Shown: one piece after another, positions 1-14,319 of the stretch
How positions within the stretch are numbered: the first letter of the stretch is position 1
Layout: each line of letters starts with the position of its first letter
Assembly (NCBI GenBank): GCA_026874595.1
Contig: CM049319.1
Location: 16,397,601-16,461,600, forward strand
Source of the DNA: Sipunculus nudus
Taxonomy: Eukaryota; Annelida; Sipuncula; Golfingiida; Sipunculidae
Direction: 5' to 3'
Length of the DNA: 64,000 nucleotides
Program-made: the position numbers and the translations under genes
The notes under the pieces: model-generated
Database searches by the model: none
What the model was told of the DNA's origin: nothing
The model's input: the letters and a program-made list of their open reading frames with translations, nothing else

Positions 1-143
1 CTGTGCACACTGTGGTATAAAATTAATATCAAAATCAATGATAAGATAATCAATGTAAGATTTTTCATGCATGCTCCTGTTTTAATAGCAAAGGAGAAGA
101 GGCAAAAAAAAGTAAAAATTCCTTAGGTAAAAGTTAGGGTCAT

Positions 144-350
144 TTAAGGGGCCCGGTCATCTATCTGACCTTTATAAACTAAAGGTAATCCCTTCGAGCT
201 TTTATAAAAATAGGCAAGAATACATGGATTATTAGAACTGTTAGAAGAACTTTTCACAACCAAAATTACCCTTAGATCATTAATATATACTCAGAGGAAG
301 CCAGAAATCACATAAATGCTTTTCAAAAGGTAGGTGAATGGGCATCTTTT
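144..350 (+). repeat. Short repeat with AAGGGGCCC / GGGCA...CTT ends (internally deleted copy)
   Basis: Shares ctttataaactaaaggtaat and the right part (tagatcattaatatatac, aaaaggtaggtgaatgggca) with 56,164-56,618 in the same orientation. The ends are an inverted pair, which suggests a MITE. This copy lacks about 250 bp of the middle present in the other. Confidence 0.7.
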
Positions 351-714
351 ATCTAGATGAGTTTTGGTTTATCAAAGGAATACATGTATTTCTGTCTAAT
401 AGATACCTGAAAATGTATTGTCACAGGGGAATATAACACCCCAGTCTTTCCATACCTCCATCATAAGATAAATGATGCCAATGTAAGCAATTTAAACCAC
501 ATCTAATTTTGGTTAATGACAATGTAGATATATATAGTAGTAAACTCTTGCTTGGTCACAGACAGGACAAGAGATCATCAGATGAATAAAAGCATTTACT
601 TATGGTCCCTATTAAGCATTTAAATGTATGAAATGATTGTAAAACATTTTAAATCTAGTAGCATGACCAATTTTGCTGGCATCAAATTGAACTTGTCAAT
701 GATCTCACATAATA

Positions 715-1114
715 CTGTGGTTGCCTTTTTATTGGCAAGGGTTTTAACTTCACAATATTTGTGAATGTGATATAATCGTGAATATGAAACCCTCAGGAAT
801 AAGATGCCCCATCAACTAAGATAACCTCTGAAAACAATCTTATCAGCAACATTATCTGTGCCTGGTTTCCAAACTGGCCCATGCATTAGCTGTACTCACA
901 GGCTGTGATACATATCGACTGTGATACAAGTCATAATTTAATGACTTAACCAGTAATTAGTAAGGTATTGTAAGATTTCTTTTCTAAATAATACAGGTCC
1001 TGCTGTCTTAGATTTTACAGGATTTGGTGCAATCGCAAAAATGAAACCCTTGTGAAATGTTCAAAATGAAGAAATTGCGAAATTTCAGCCTCGCAAATAT
1101 AAAGCCATCCACAG
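715..1114 (+). mobile_element. MITE, 400 bp, CTGTGG...CCACAG ends with TA target duplication
   Basis: Left end ctgtggttgcctttttatt and right end aatataaagccatccacag are inverted copies, bounded on both sides by TA (713-714, 1115-1116). The interior has no coding frame. Related copies lie at 7,849, 13,865 and, as a fragment, 42,631. A TA target is typical of Tc1/mariner-driven MITEs. Confidence 0.8.
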
Positions 1115-1202
1115 TATCTATTTTTGTTTTGTTTTTGGATGATTCATTTAGATGTATAAAAAAATATTATGAAATCAAGTATGAGGAAATAAACCAACTT
1201 AC

Positions 1203-1298
1203 TGACTGGGTGTATGGGACTACCTGACTGAACCACATATGTTGTACCCTGTGCTCCCATACCTCCAGGATATCGCGTTCCAAACAAGTAGTGATATG
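1203..1298 (-). CDS. NUP210: NUP210 exon 44 (cytoplasmic tail, not the last exon)
   Basis: Residues 1825-1857. AYHYLFGTRYPGGMGAQGTT follows the membrane helix (human [20 protein letters not shown]), then a Gly/Ser/Pro-rich tail. Acceptor tttag, donor gtaagt, so at least one more exon with the stop codon lies left of the window. Bases 1-1,202 are therefore intron; they hold an AAAGGGGCCC repeat and a MITE. Confidence 0.93.
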
Positions 1299-4200
1299 CT
1301 AAAACAAAGAGAAATATATTAAATTACGGAGACTATTCCAGAAAAGTGAAAATAAATACTTTTATGCTTGCTCATTGCTCTAATCTGAAAACTTCAAACT
1401 ATTTCAGACTCACTCTTCATATATAAAAGACTCAAAAAAGTAACTTGGTTCAATTGCATGAAGTGGCAAAGGGGGGGGGGGGGGGGGGTGAAGGCTATGT
1501 CAACACCTTCTCCTGTCTGTCTGTGGGTAGATTTACATGTCTGTATAAAAAAAATAGACATCTCACAAATTAAAATAAAACTTTTGCAAATAGAAGTGAC
1601 TGGAATCATAATGGTTCTCAATAAGGGCCAAACTATGACCTACCGGTAGTTCTTGGGATAATGCAAGCAAAACAAATTCTCAGATAGCCCTCAGGAAACT
1701 ATACAAGGCATATTGATTTCTGACGGATCTTAAATTTGATGTCACACATCTATTCAAAAATATCAATATTTAGTCAGTAAAAATTTCATGGCAAATGCTT
1801 AAATGGCTCTTGAAATAATCTGTGCCAAAGAGGGTGACCTTTTGATGGAAAACCTGTCGAGTTCCTTACAGTGGGCAAGGCTTTTTTAATACCAATGAAT
1901 ATGTCCAGTGTTTATGGTTATCTAAGCTTCAGTATAACATAACAGCCATCACTTTTACTGTTATTAACAATAAAATGTCCATTTTGAATGTTTTGTGTAA
2001 AACTTACCTATAAATGTGGCTATTATTACAGCCACTGTGGCCAGCAAGGAAAATATCCAGCTCTGATAGTTTTCTGCAATGGCCTGGAGGAGCTGCCACC
2101 AGCCGACTAGACGAGGCTTTGGAATTCCTGTAAAATTCATCATAAAATCATGTAGTATATGGACACTAAGACAAAATATTCTAAGTGAGAATCTTGCTTA
2201 GCTTCCATACAATTATATTTCATGTGATGCTTCTAAACAAGCTTCACCTATGATATTTGGAATTATGTTTCTGAGTTACAGCGAATGTCTTCATTTGCAT
2301 AATTGGAATCATTCTGTCATAAACTCGCAAGTTTTACTTTGCTAAATAAAATGACAAAATACAAATCACTGACAGAGCATGTCTATCACTATCACCAGAT
2401 TCTGAAACATGAGTAAACAGCCTCAAACTCATTATCTTGAAAATGATGATTTGATAAAAATAAGTATGAAGAAGTATTAAAACCTGATAAATTCTAAAAA
2501 TATCAAAAGAATATAAAAAGTACGTTCCTTCAGAAAAGATAAATGGCATCACTAAAACTGTATTGATCCACCATGTCTATGTCTATAAACTGCACTAGCC
2601 ATAAGGCAAAAAAAGCTTTTTTCAAGAAATCAATGCGAGTATGTTTGGTTTAAAATGGTCATATGATCAGGGAAAAGCATGATAATAACAGATTTTTTTG
2701 TTTGCTAAACAAGTAAAAGCACTATAAAACAAAGGAAATTTTATCAAAATTGTATTATTTTATCTCCTTGAAAGAAATGTCCGAGGGACTGGAGCTCAAA
2801 ATTGGTAAATTTCTATTGAAAATCCAAATAAATAATTTTGATGCGAGGGTTTCAAATTGATGCGGGCTGTGCCTGTGAACCATACCTTTTTTTTTTTTTG
2901 GCCTCACTGTGCGATTAACATGTCAGAACTAAAATGCTCAAATAAAATATTTACTTATCCATGTTCTGACTGACTTCTCGGAGTTTTTGTTTCCGGAAGT
3001 CTGTAACCTCAATAACTTACCATCTGCTGGCTTAGTGAGCTTGACCCTGATTGTGACCTTTTCCTGTTGACCTGTTAAAGTACAGGTCAAGGTCAAATGG
3101 AGATCCTGAAGGTCAACTTCCCAAACAGCTGGGCTCTCCGTGGCCAGTCGTAGCTGGTATGACAAGACTCCCTCTGAGTGTGGGTCTCTGGTTGCCTCTG
3201 CAACCTCCAATAATGCTGGGTCACTTGAAACCACCTGTAATTGAAAGATATGTAATGGTTTATAACCTTGAAGGAAAATTTGTTATGTAATTTACTCTGA
3301 ACCTATAGAGACAGCCTCTCTCACACATAGTGACATTGGCGAAATACTGTCTACTTTTAACACATTTTCTCCCCAAAGCAAACGTTCAATCAAAGCAGCA
3401 GTTGATTTACAAGACAACTTAACCAAGACAAAAATATTTCATCATCTTTTGTCACCTCCTGTTCTTTTGTTATTTTAATTTCAATGCATTCATCCATTTT
3501 ACATATCAATCTAATCTGATGCTGGAGGCATTTTTAGGCATTACTTTTTGTATCAACAACAATATACATATTTTATACCAGACATAGTATGGTTTAGTCA
3601 TAAGATTTTTACAGCACAATCTTTTAACCAAGTTCTTTTTGCAAACATATTCTCAGACACTTTAGAGTCACAAAATAAATGTGCCGGTTGAATTTTCAAT
3701 TACATACAGAATTTTTATCTCATCCTTTTGCAGAAACTAAAATTAACATCATGTAAGGTATTGTATCCATCTAGTTTCATTACCAATTTTCTGACCTAGC
3801 CTATGGAACAATGTTTCTAAGTTAGCTGCCTGAATTAAATTAACCACAAGAAATCTGAAACTCACATGTAGCTGTTCAGCTATGCGGTCACTGGCTGATA
3901 CCCTCAAGGTTGCCGTGGAGACAAGGTTACTTAAATGAATCTCAGCTGCATGTAGATGGAATGCCGGCATAAATGGTAACGGTTTCAGTTGCTTGGTGAC
4001 CTCTGGCTGACCTTCCCTGGCAGGTACTTTTACTTTCACCATGATGTCTGTATTCAGTTTACTTACTCTCTCAGCGAGGTCACTAGGTACATCTGTTGTA
4101 ACCTTGCAGTGGTATGATCCTATAAAAAGTAACATTGATAACTTACACCCTTCTACATGAATTTCTACTGTTTAGTGGAATTGATTTACTGTCAGTGGGC

Positions 4201-7200
4201 TCATATTTGAGAGGTTGAAATTTGCAATATTCCTTATATGGCGATTTTTGGTGGTTTAGTTTAGCAAATGCACAAGATGAATAAACCAGAATATTAGTTT
4301 ATATTTGTTCACATATTCATAAACATATGTATATAATTTATATATTTATATTCATAAACATGAATGCAGTCTCCTAGGTTTCAAGTTTACCTAACTATTA
4401 CACTCCTTACCCAGTTGTTATATGCTGCAGTCGTTTCAGATCTTCTAAGTTTTTTAACAGCTCCCTTGTTTGGCAAGTTTTTTGGGGGCCTAAACACAAG
4501 GACTGGCAAAGGGCCAAGAATAAGAACAACGAGAGCTGGGTGTCATTGATTTAAAACTTGGGAGCTGAATGCCCAATGCAATACCAGGCTCTCATTGATC
4601 TGATAACCACTGTTTGCTCTGTGTGGGCCCTGGCCCCCCCAAGAATCTGGCTATACAAAGCAGCAGTTAAAATGAAGGAGTTCTGGAAAGACTGTAGTGT
4701 GTAACTGCTGTACATGTGCGAGGACTGTACTAACCAATTGGCAGTTATGACCAGACTATGTACATCAAAACAATCCAAATAGTAAATAATGTGTTTTCTT
4801 CAGCTGATGAGGGCAGATTATCAATAACAGATTCATGCATGTTACCACCAACATTTCTCAACAATTAGTGAATGGCAAAATCGCAATTCAGAACCGTCGA
4901 AGATTTGTTTTCTGTTTAGAATTACTATCTATATTTTGCCTAAAAATACATTTTTAAAATTTATTTGTCATACTTTCGAATCTTACCAGAGTATGGATCA
5001 ACACCAGCTGCCACATGGAACAGATTAGACATATCCAGGCCCGGACAGTGTTCAGTTGGTGTGACTTGACAGGAGAAGGGAAGCTCTGCTGGAACGTACC
5101 TGTCCACCTGAACTCGTCCGGAACAATTGGCACCTGTAAATGTCATTAACAGTATTTAAAACAAAACTATAACTTTCCCATCACTGAAATTTAAGGACAT
5201 GTTTTGCACTGGGAAAAAGAGTAAAAAAAAAAAATTCTTATGGGATTGAGGTAAAAGTATTACTTAATGGTAAAAAAGATTATCTAGCAGCAATACTCCT
5301 AACGAATAAGCCATCTATGATGATATGAAATTTACAATGACTGTGTGAACCTATGTGTATAGTAACAGGATAAATGTAAGAATAATTTTAAATAAACAGT
5401 TCCGTAATTTTGTTGGAGGCTGATTAACTTTTGTATCTAGTGTCAAGACTTATGTCTGAGAAATAGAACAGAGCAAAGATCTGGCACCTGAACCAGGATC
5501 TTCATTTTTTGAGAGACTGATCTTTAATGTATTAAAAAAAATTGCGGTTGAGTTTACCATTTTCATTTTGTTTTATAAAAGCATCTTAACTAAGTATATT
5601 AATCTGAAGAATTCCATTTCAGCTTTGGACTACATAACAGGGTTTTAGCACACGTTTCCTCTCATTTCTATCCTGGTGTTACTGGGAAATACCTGTACTA
5701 TACCTGTGGGTCCCAAATGTGTGATCACCCCAACTGCTGGGTCATTGTGAAGGCTAGGCCAAACAGCCGTGTTTCACTCACTGACGAGTGCACCTTTTGG
5801 GTGTTTCTCAGTGTAAGCCTGCAGAGCTTTCATCCTGCAGAGCTCTCCACAATGAAAAACCCCACTGTTACTCAGCTTGGACATGAGCTCATAATCTCCC
5901 AGCCTTCAGTCCTGTGCTCAACCCCGAGAAGCCAGTACTGATGTTTTAAGGATGCTTACCTATAAAGTTAGACTGCTGGTTGTTATGTCCTTGAAGTACT
6001 ACAGGTATCACAGTGCTCTGGCTCCTTCCCATGGCAGTGGTCAGGTATTTAATGTCATATGCCTGGATGTCAACTGATTTTATTGGTCTTATATCAACCT
6101 GGATAATAAACACAAAATTAAAGCCACCATGATAACAATAGTAAACAATACTGAACATACTTCTTATGCATGAGCAGTAACCAAAGTATTCATACAAGCA
6201 GAGAAGCATATTTTGTCTCTCTTTATTAAGGACACGTCCACAGCCTGTATCTAACAGGATGACGTGAGTGATAGGTTATTATGAAATTTCTTAGGACACA
6301 GCTTGGAATAATCTGCAAGTCATAACCTGTTGCTAATACATAAGAGCCAATAGCTGAGGTTTCTATTACATGTATGTGGCAGAATTTAGTCTTAATCCAA
6401 GACATAACAATGTCTTGTTTCCTGAACTGTACTGATAATCACCCTAGAATAGCACATATGAACTTAGTCTTATACATAATCATCATTATAGTAATATATT
6501 TTTGAAAATCTGTAAGAAAATTCAGCAAATTAGGTACGCTTGATCAAAACCTAATCTGGCTAGGAAAACCATATAATATACCTTCCATAATAATCACAAT
6601 ATTAGAAGAACAGATATATAGATAGTTAATATATAACAGATAGCTAGTTTGAGATAGACAAAGACAGAAAGATAGAAACACAACAGATGACTAGAAAACT
6701 GAGAGAGAGACGTAGACAGAAAAGAAGTATGGCAGAATGATACCATGTACAAACAGAAGGACAAAGATTGACAGAGAAACAGACAGACAAATAGAGCTGA
6801 CCATTTTTTAAATTTTTTAATGATTTTTTTTGGTGGAGGTAACCACCTCCATTTTTTTTTTTGCTGACTTATCTAATTCTTAACCTAAGTTTGTACATCT
6901 GCAGAGTTTCCATTTTGGTTTGGGACTACTTAACAGGGCGGTAGCACTCGCTTCCTATTATTTTTATATTGTATCCTGGTGTAACCCAGGCCCGGTGTCA
7001 ACCGCATCTGCAGGTCCTGGGTGTATAATCATCCCCATCGCTGGGTCATAACACCGAGGAACCCCCCAAAGACAAACTTGTATATGAGTGTTACACGGCT
7101 GTGGGGCACAGCCCATTAAGCCTGCAGAGCGCTTTCCCTGGGTGGGGGCCAACAAGCTCGCCACCTTGGCTGAGATTCAAACCCACCATCCCCCGGCTTT

Positions 7201-10200
7201 GAGTCCTGCGCTCTACCCCTGAGCCACAGAAAACAGTGAGCTGACCATATATCACCTGCTAGACAGTGCAGTGATGATATCAACCTGACAACTTACAGCT
7301 GTGGCCGTATAGACAGAAGCACCAGCAGTCTCATAAAACACAGCGACATGTCCGATGTCCTGGGCGTAGGCAATCCCACAGTCTGAGCCCATTTTCAATT
7401 TGGGTAAGTTAGACTTCCAGTTTCCTGGATGACCTGGGTAACAGAGAGAAAATCAATCCTTAAGATATAATAACATTGTTACTAAACAAGCAAAAATGTC
7501 AGTGTTTTACTTAGTTAACTATAAAAATTTGCTTTCTAATCATCTTCGGAAATGCACATTAGAGCAGTCCATCCTCAAGCATAAAGTTTCTGGAATTACC
7601 CCCCCCCCCCCCCCCACCCCCAACCATACATTTTTCAGCCTATTTTGCTCGTTTTGATTATGCCGATAAACAAGAAACATTCCATACTTTCTTTCATTAT
7701 CACAATTCTTATATCCAAATTCTATTTGTTAATCATTTCCTGAGTTCCTGAGTCAAATATTACTATCACATCAGAAGATTTGTATCTACAGCCTGGCAAA
7801 CACAAGGACTGAAATTTACGTACCCAGTGCAAGGGTTCATAATACATACTGTGGTTGGCTTCATATTCGCGAGGCTGAAATTTCGCGATTTCTCCATTTT
7901 TAATGTTTCGCGAGGGTGTCATTTTCGCAGTCTCACCAGAACCTATATCAAATCTTTGGTAAAGCCATTGCTGTGTGTATTATAATTTGAGAATAATTCA
8001 TGAGCTTGTGATATTCTCCTCATATAAGGATGGGCCCATACACACATTACAGGTTCTTTAGTTCAAATTTAAGGGAATGTTTTCCCTATACCTGCATGGA
8101 TGCAACTTATATTAAGATTTCTCACTGTTCTAACCTATTCCCATTCAAGGATTGGCTACACTTAATCAGAAGGACACACTCAATTGGCCAATTATTCCCG
8201 AGGGTGTCATTTTCGTGATTATTTCCCATTCGCGAATATCGTGAAATTAAAACCCTCGCGAACAAAAAGGCAACCACAGTACATAGTAAGTGTTAAATAT
8301 TCTTAATGCTTTGGGATTTTTTCAGTCCTACATATCTTGGCTTGACTCATGATCATAATATTACATTTACTGATAAAAATATGATCTTTCAAACAATTCT
8401 CATAAATTTATTTTTTTTTTAAAAAGCTCACCCTCTTCAGACACAAGAGGAGTTGAAAAGCAGACAATGTCACCCAAGGTCAAGGTCACTTCTGCTGGAT
8501 GGATAGCTGGCGCCACCTGTAGGTTCAAATAGTCCGCCATTCTTGTACTTTTTTCATCCCATACCTGTAAAATAAATTACTGGGTTAAAACTTTTTTTCA
8601 ACCTTACCTGTGTATGTATGAGGCATTCAAGAATCGAGTATCTGAATCACATAAGTGGAGAAGTTCTTATAACTGTTTATCTGGATAAATCTAAAATATA
8701 AGCCCTCTTCCAATATCAGTTTCAAGATTATTTGGAATTAAAGAATATGAAGTTTTGACAGATGATTCAATGGGTCCATACAAAATAGTTATTTATTTTT
8801 TTAGGTATTTATTTCTAAGAAACATTTTCTACCCGTTGAATATATTTAATATCAGTGATTTAATGTCAGTATTTTTAATTACAGCAGATGTTATTATACT
8901 TATGTCTGAAGAAATATATATATATATTTATATTTTATATATTACTGGGTCAGACAGGGTTACCTGCATTTCATAAAAACAAAATTCCTTGTTTTTCCAA
9001 GATGAATTTTCAAAATTCCTGGATAATTTGTGATATATTTCTAGTATGGCATATCTTCAATATTGTTGCAAAGAACAGTTGTTGCCGTAAATGGGATGCA
9101 ATTAAGATACAATTATGTACTATATGTACAATGACTGTACATATGCTATCAATATTGTGGTCACTAAATGTCCCTAGATCCAATCACTTTGATATTCTGA
9201 GTCAAAATATAATGGAATGGCCACTTTCTCTTACGAGACAACAAAATTCCCTGACTTCTCCCTGATTTGTGTGATTTTTATCAAATTCCCTGACTTTTCT
9301 TTGAGCACAAAAAACGGTTTCCAGATTTTCCCTGATATCAAATATGTCTGGGAACTATGTTAGAGGATTGTTCACTGATGGTAAATTGAATGGGTACTGA
9401 CCTTAAGAATAGTGGCCCCTGTCAATGCTGCATTGGCAACAAACGTGTTGTTCTTTTGTCCACGGCTAACATGCATCAGATCATACCTGTAATTGACCAG
9501 CAAAGGTGATAAGAGTGATATGACTGAAGGGGTACCTGATGACTATTTCATAAAAAAGGGGAAAACTTTTTCTTACTTTAGATTTATTTTATAAATATAG
9601 AATGCATGACAGTGTATTATTTAGTGTGAAAACCGTGGTGCTCTGACCAGGGGAATTTTAATAGATAGGACATTGCTTTGTGTTGATATGAATATATACA
9701 TTACAGATACCTTACTTTATTCAAAAATTTATTAAACATCTAACTATACGGGGATCTTGTTATTAAAGCATAGGTTTACATTTTAATCATAATCAATGTT
9801 ACCTCACAAAATCACCCTGTATTAACAACACTAAATATATCTTCAACCATAATCTTGAATTAATTATGAATCATCATACCTATTTGTGCGGAAGTTGACA
9901 TTTGAGTTGGTAGCATAAAACCTGGATCCTACGTTGTCATGAAAACTGACAGAGAGTTGAACTTGTGATGCCACTGGGATTGCTGTAAGTCTGGAATGTT
10001 TTGTGTGGAATGTAGTGTCTACATTTAACATGATGTAGGACACTGGCTTCACCTGAAAAACAAAGCATGAATAATATATCTCATTATTTTTGGTACAGTA
10101 TCAAGTCAGCATTTGAACAATATGGATCTCCATGTATTGCTGGTCCTGTTACAAAACATTTCTTTACGGAGAAAATCCAGGACTACTTAATTACTTAGTT

Positions 10201-13200
10201 TAACTGAATAAAATTTAGAATAAGAAGCATGCATTTATTGGCAGGTATATAGATTATTACATGGATCACAATGATCACAAAAGAAAGGGCCTAAATAAAA
10301 GGCCTCTACAGACAAACTTAATAAACTACAAAGCTTTTTGAGATATGGTGCTCTTGATTTGATCTGTATTTGTTTAAAGAATAAAACAAAAGTAACAGGT
10401 GCACTGCAAACATGCATAATATGCCCGTCATGTATTTGGAAACCTCTAACCTCATTAAATATGCGTAAATTTTGATGAGAAGGTAATAAGGTGAGAAACT
10501 CTATTGGTATATAAGTATAATGAGTTTCATTAAAATCCATAGGATTTTTGGTAAGTCACCAAGATACCTCCAAAGTACTGTAACCTCTGACCTCATTAAA
10601 TATGCATGGATTTTGCTAGAAATCAAACTTAGGCAAGATATTTTATTGATTAACATTATCTGATGAGTTTTATCAAAATCCTTTATATTCTTCATAAGAT
10701 ATCGCTGTGACACCACAAAGTAGCCTTGTGACCCATGACCTTATTAAATATGTGTGGATGTTGCCCATAATCAAACTAGGGCCAGAAAATCTGTTTGTAA
10801 GTAGTTATGGTGAGATTCGTGAAAAACAAATCAAAGCCCTGGTAAGGTATCGCGGCAACACTAAAAGTTAACGGACGGAGGGACAGACAGACGGACAGTG
10901 GGTATACCATAATACTCCTATCATATGACGGGTGTATAAAAAGGATATCTTTTCAAAGTTTGCAGGTTAAATCTGCAAAGAGAATGAATTTATATATAAT
11001 TTCTAGGTCCTTAAAGATTGGTCTATTACCTTAACACTATGCATAATGTGGTTATCAAAGTAAAGTAGTTTTCAATCAAGCCACGTAGTCTTGTAACCAT
11101 TTAAAATTTCAGGCTTGCATGAGAAGATACAAGCACCAGACCTGGTGAATACTTGAATTATTTATATCTGCCTTATCACGCATGTAGAGGTATTGGTCAG
11201 ACATACCTTGATCCAGATAACAAGTGTCTGGTTGACTTCAAAATCTTCTTGTGCTGTTACTATCACTGGGGCCTGACCGTTGTGTGCCCCTGTGGTCAGC
11301 TGACCAGACTTTGATACTTTCACCACCGGCTTGCTTGATGGACCTACACTGTATGTCATAGCAGCAGACCCATCCCTGCAAAAAGCAATCAATGAAAATG
11401 TACCCTAACCTAACCATTATTAAGAGTATGCCATTCCAAAAATGTAGAAGAAAATACTAAAATCTGCCTAGAAAAGGGTAATGCTAACTACCTGCAACAA
11501 GGAGGTTATGTTATCATTCTATTTGTTTGTTTGTAGCGGGATAATGCAAAAATTGCTGAATCCATTTCAACAAATTTTGTGTGGGGGAAGAAAAGGGAAA
11601 ATCCCATAAAGTACTGGTGCAGATCTAGATTATGGGATGGATCCAAGAGGATGTTTCAAATTGGTTGAAGTAAGGTTATTGTCCTTGTTTGTTTATAACA
11701 GGTTTACGCAAAATTACTGAATCTGTTTCTACAAAATTTTATCAAGGGGTAAGACAAGGAAAAATCCTATAACATGTTGGTGCATATCAAATTATAAAGA
11801 TACTGTAAACATGAAATTTTAACCTCCTTACAAGGATTCAATATTAAATTTAAATTACTTAAAATTACTATAAAATTATGCTTCATAATCACCTGTTGTT
11901 AAAGGTGTATATTTATTCTCACCAAACAGACAAAACCTGTTTCAGAGTGATAAAATCAAATGGTAAGACATGTACAGATGTGACAAAATATTTACAATGT
12001 TTAGTAGAACATGGGATTTCATACTCTTAATCCAAACATAATGATTTACCAATTAATTAATAAAGAAGGCATGTTTATACTACAATTGATGGCTGAATGT
12101 AGCCTTGTGGTTAAGTGTTGGACTCCAGGGCATCACAGATCTGCACACAAGGCACACAGGTGATATCTCAAGAGAACTGGGGAGATCTGCAACAATGTGT
12201 TAATGACACATTACCTTTTGGTTATTCTAACCTCGTTTAATGGAACTTTAAAATCCAGAAGGCTTAATATCAGCATTCATTAAACAGGCATATCACCTAC
12301 TGGAAATGAACTTATTTTTTTAAAAAGACAATTTAAAATCACATATATGCAGAAACTACCGTAAAATCTGTGAAATTTCGTACAGAAAAAAATAATTAAA
12401 TTTGTGGAAGTCCAAAATTTAACAGTCGATTTCAGCAGTTTTAAAATTATGGTCTTGACAAGTCGGCGGTAGTGGGCGATAATAGGAGCCTCTAGTATTC
12501 ACTCGCATATTTTGCATTCATCCGTGTGAACCATGAAGTTTCATGAATAAAAGCATTATTTTCTATACTTGTGTTGTTTATTTTTTATTATATCAGTTTG
12601 GAAAAGGAATCTGGAAATTATATCTGAAGGATTTAATCCTGTCAAGAAGCTCGGCACCCGTACATGCTTGCGTGACATCCGAGGCTTTGCCCGGAGAGAT
12701 CGTTTTTCAGGTGGCTTACGCATGGAAATCCCCACTAATGGTGCACAAAAAGCTAGAGGTCTTTAGGTCACTAAAGAGTTAATCGATCCTGATTATCCAA
12801 TATCAAATATCCAACCTCCGTTAAACTTCATGGACGTCTGCCAGCGCTTTGATATACCGTTTGATCTCGTGTGACTTGTTTTTTGGGTGATACGGAGCCC
12901 GGGTACTCGATACTGGGTTGTTCTGGTGTGACATCCAATACATTTATTTTAAATGTTTTAATGGAAATTAGCAATAATTTTCAAACTAATTAACATTTGT
13001 ATTACATACACCGGAGCACTGAGCTTGCTTGAAAGAGACCAATTTGAACCTGGCTTACACACGGAAATCCCCTTTATGGTGCACATAAAGCTAGTGGTCT
13101 TGAGATCATTAACGGAGTTAATTCTTATTATCCAATTTCCAACCTCTGTCAAACTTCATGGACGTCTGTCAGTTATTCAGGGCGTGTCGCTCCCATCCCG

Positions 13201-13810
13201 GACAATTAATTTATTGTCGCTGTAACAAAAATCTTAGTTTTCAGTCAAATTACATTCTATATGATGTAGATATAATTCATATTAATTATCAATAGCATGG
13301 CATTCACATCGATCGGACGGATAGGCTTGTTCAAAACCAGATAACAGGGTGGGGTTATGTCAGTGTTACATTCACGGCAGTCCTGCTAACGTCAAATATG
13401 GCGTAACAGACCATCGGCAGTTCGAAATTTAACATGTCATTTTAATAAATATGGTTACTGAAGAAAGACCGTGTACGAAATTCATCGAGGTACGAAATTT
13501 CACAGATTTTACGGTAAGAGTCCTAGTAAATTATAAACCTACTTGACCCTGTGACCCTATTGTATTTGTCAAGGGCGTTATGCTCTTACCTGTTTGTCTT
13601 CAGGATGGTTTGTGTATTTGGGGTGACCAAGATTTCTCCTGTACATGTGCTAGGTTCAATCAGCTCCAGTTTTTCAAATACCTGAAAATTCAGTCAAACA
13701 AACACATGTTAACTACTACAACTGTTGGAAGGCTAAGTAAAACAATGTCTGAATATTTTGCAGGTTACACTTAGATTTCTCTATGAAATGTACTTGGCAA
13801 ATGGTAAGGA

Positions 13811-13867
<57 letters not shown>

Positions 13868-14256
13868 TTGCCTTTTTTTTGTGAGGGTTTTAATTTCATG
13901 ATATTCACAAATGTGAAATAATCGGGAATATGAAACCCTCAGGAATAAGATGCCCCATCCAGTAAGATGACCTCTGAAAACAACCTCATCAGCAAATTAT
14001 TTGTGCCTAGTTTCGAAACTGGCCCATGCAATAGCCGTACACACAGACTGTAATACAGATCGACAGTGATACAACTTACAAGTCCTAATTTGATAACTGA
14101 ACCAGAAATTAGTTAGGTATTGTATAATATTTTTTTCGGAACTTTAAACCAATACAGATCATGCTGTTCTTTGATTTTACAGGCTCTGCTGCAATTGTGC
14201 AAATGAAACCCTCAAAACATTCAAAATGAAGTAATCGCGAAATATCAGCCTTGCGA

Positions 14257-14319
<63 letters not shown>

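Noticed and set aside
7172-7226. A tRNA gene on the minus strand
   Set aside because: A and B boxes are present, but there is no acceptor-stem pairing and the sequence continues into a repeated body. It is a SINE head.
8500-8520. GGCGCCACC-like string in NUP210 exon 37 resembling the array palindrome
   Set aside because: It is coding sequence in a conserved exon, only partly matches, and has none of the array's flanking sequence. Taken as coincidence.
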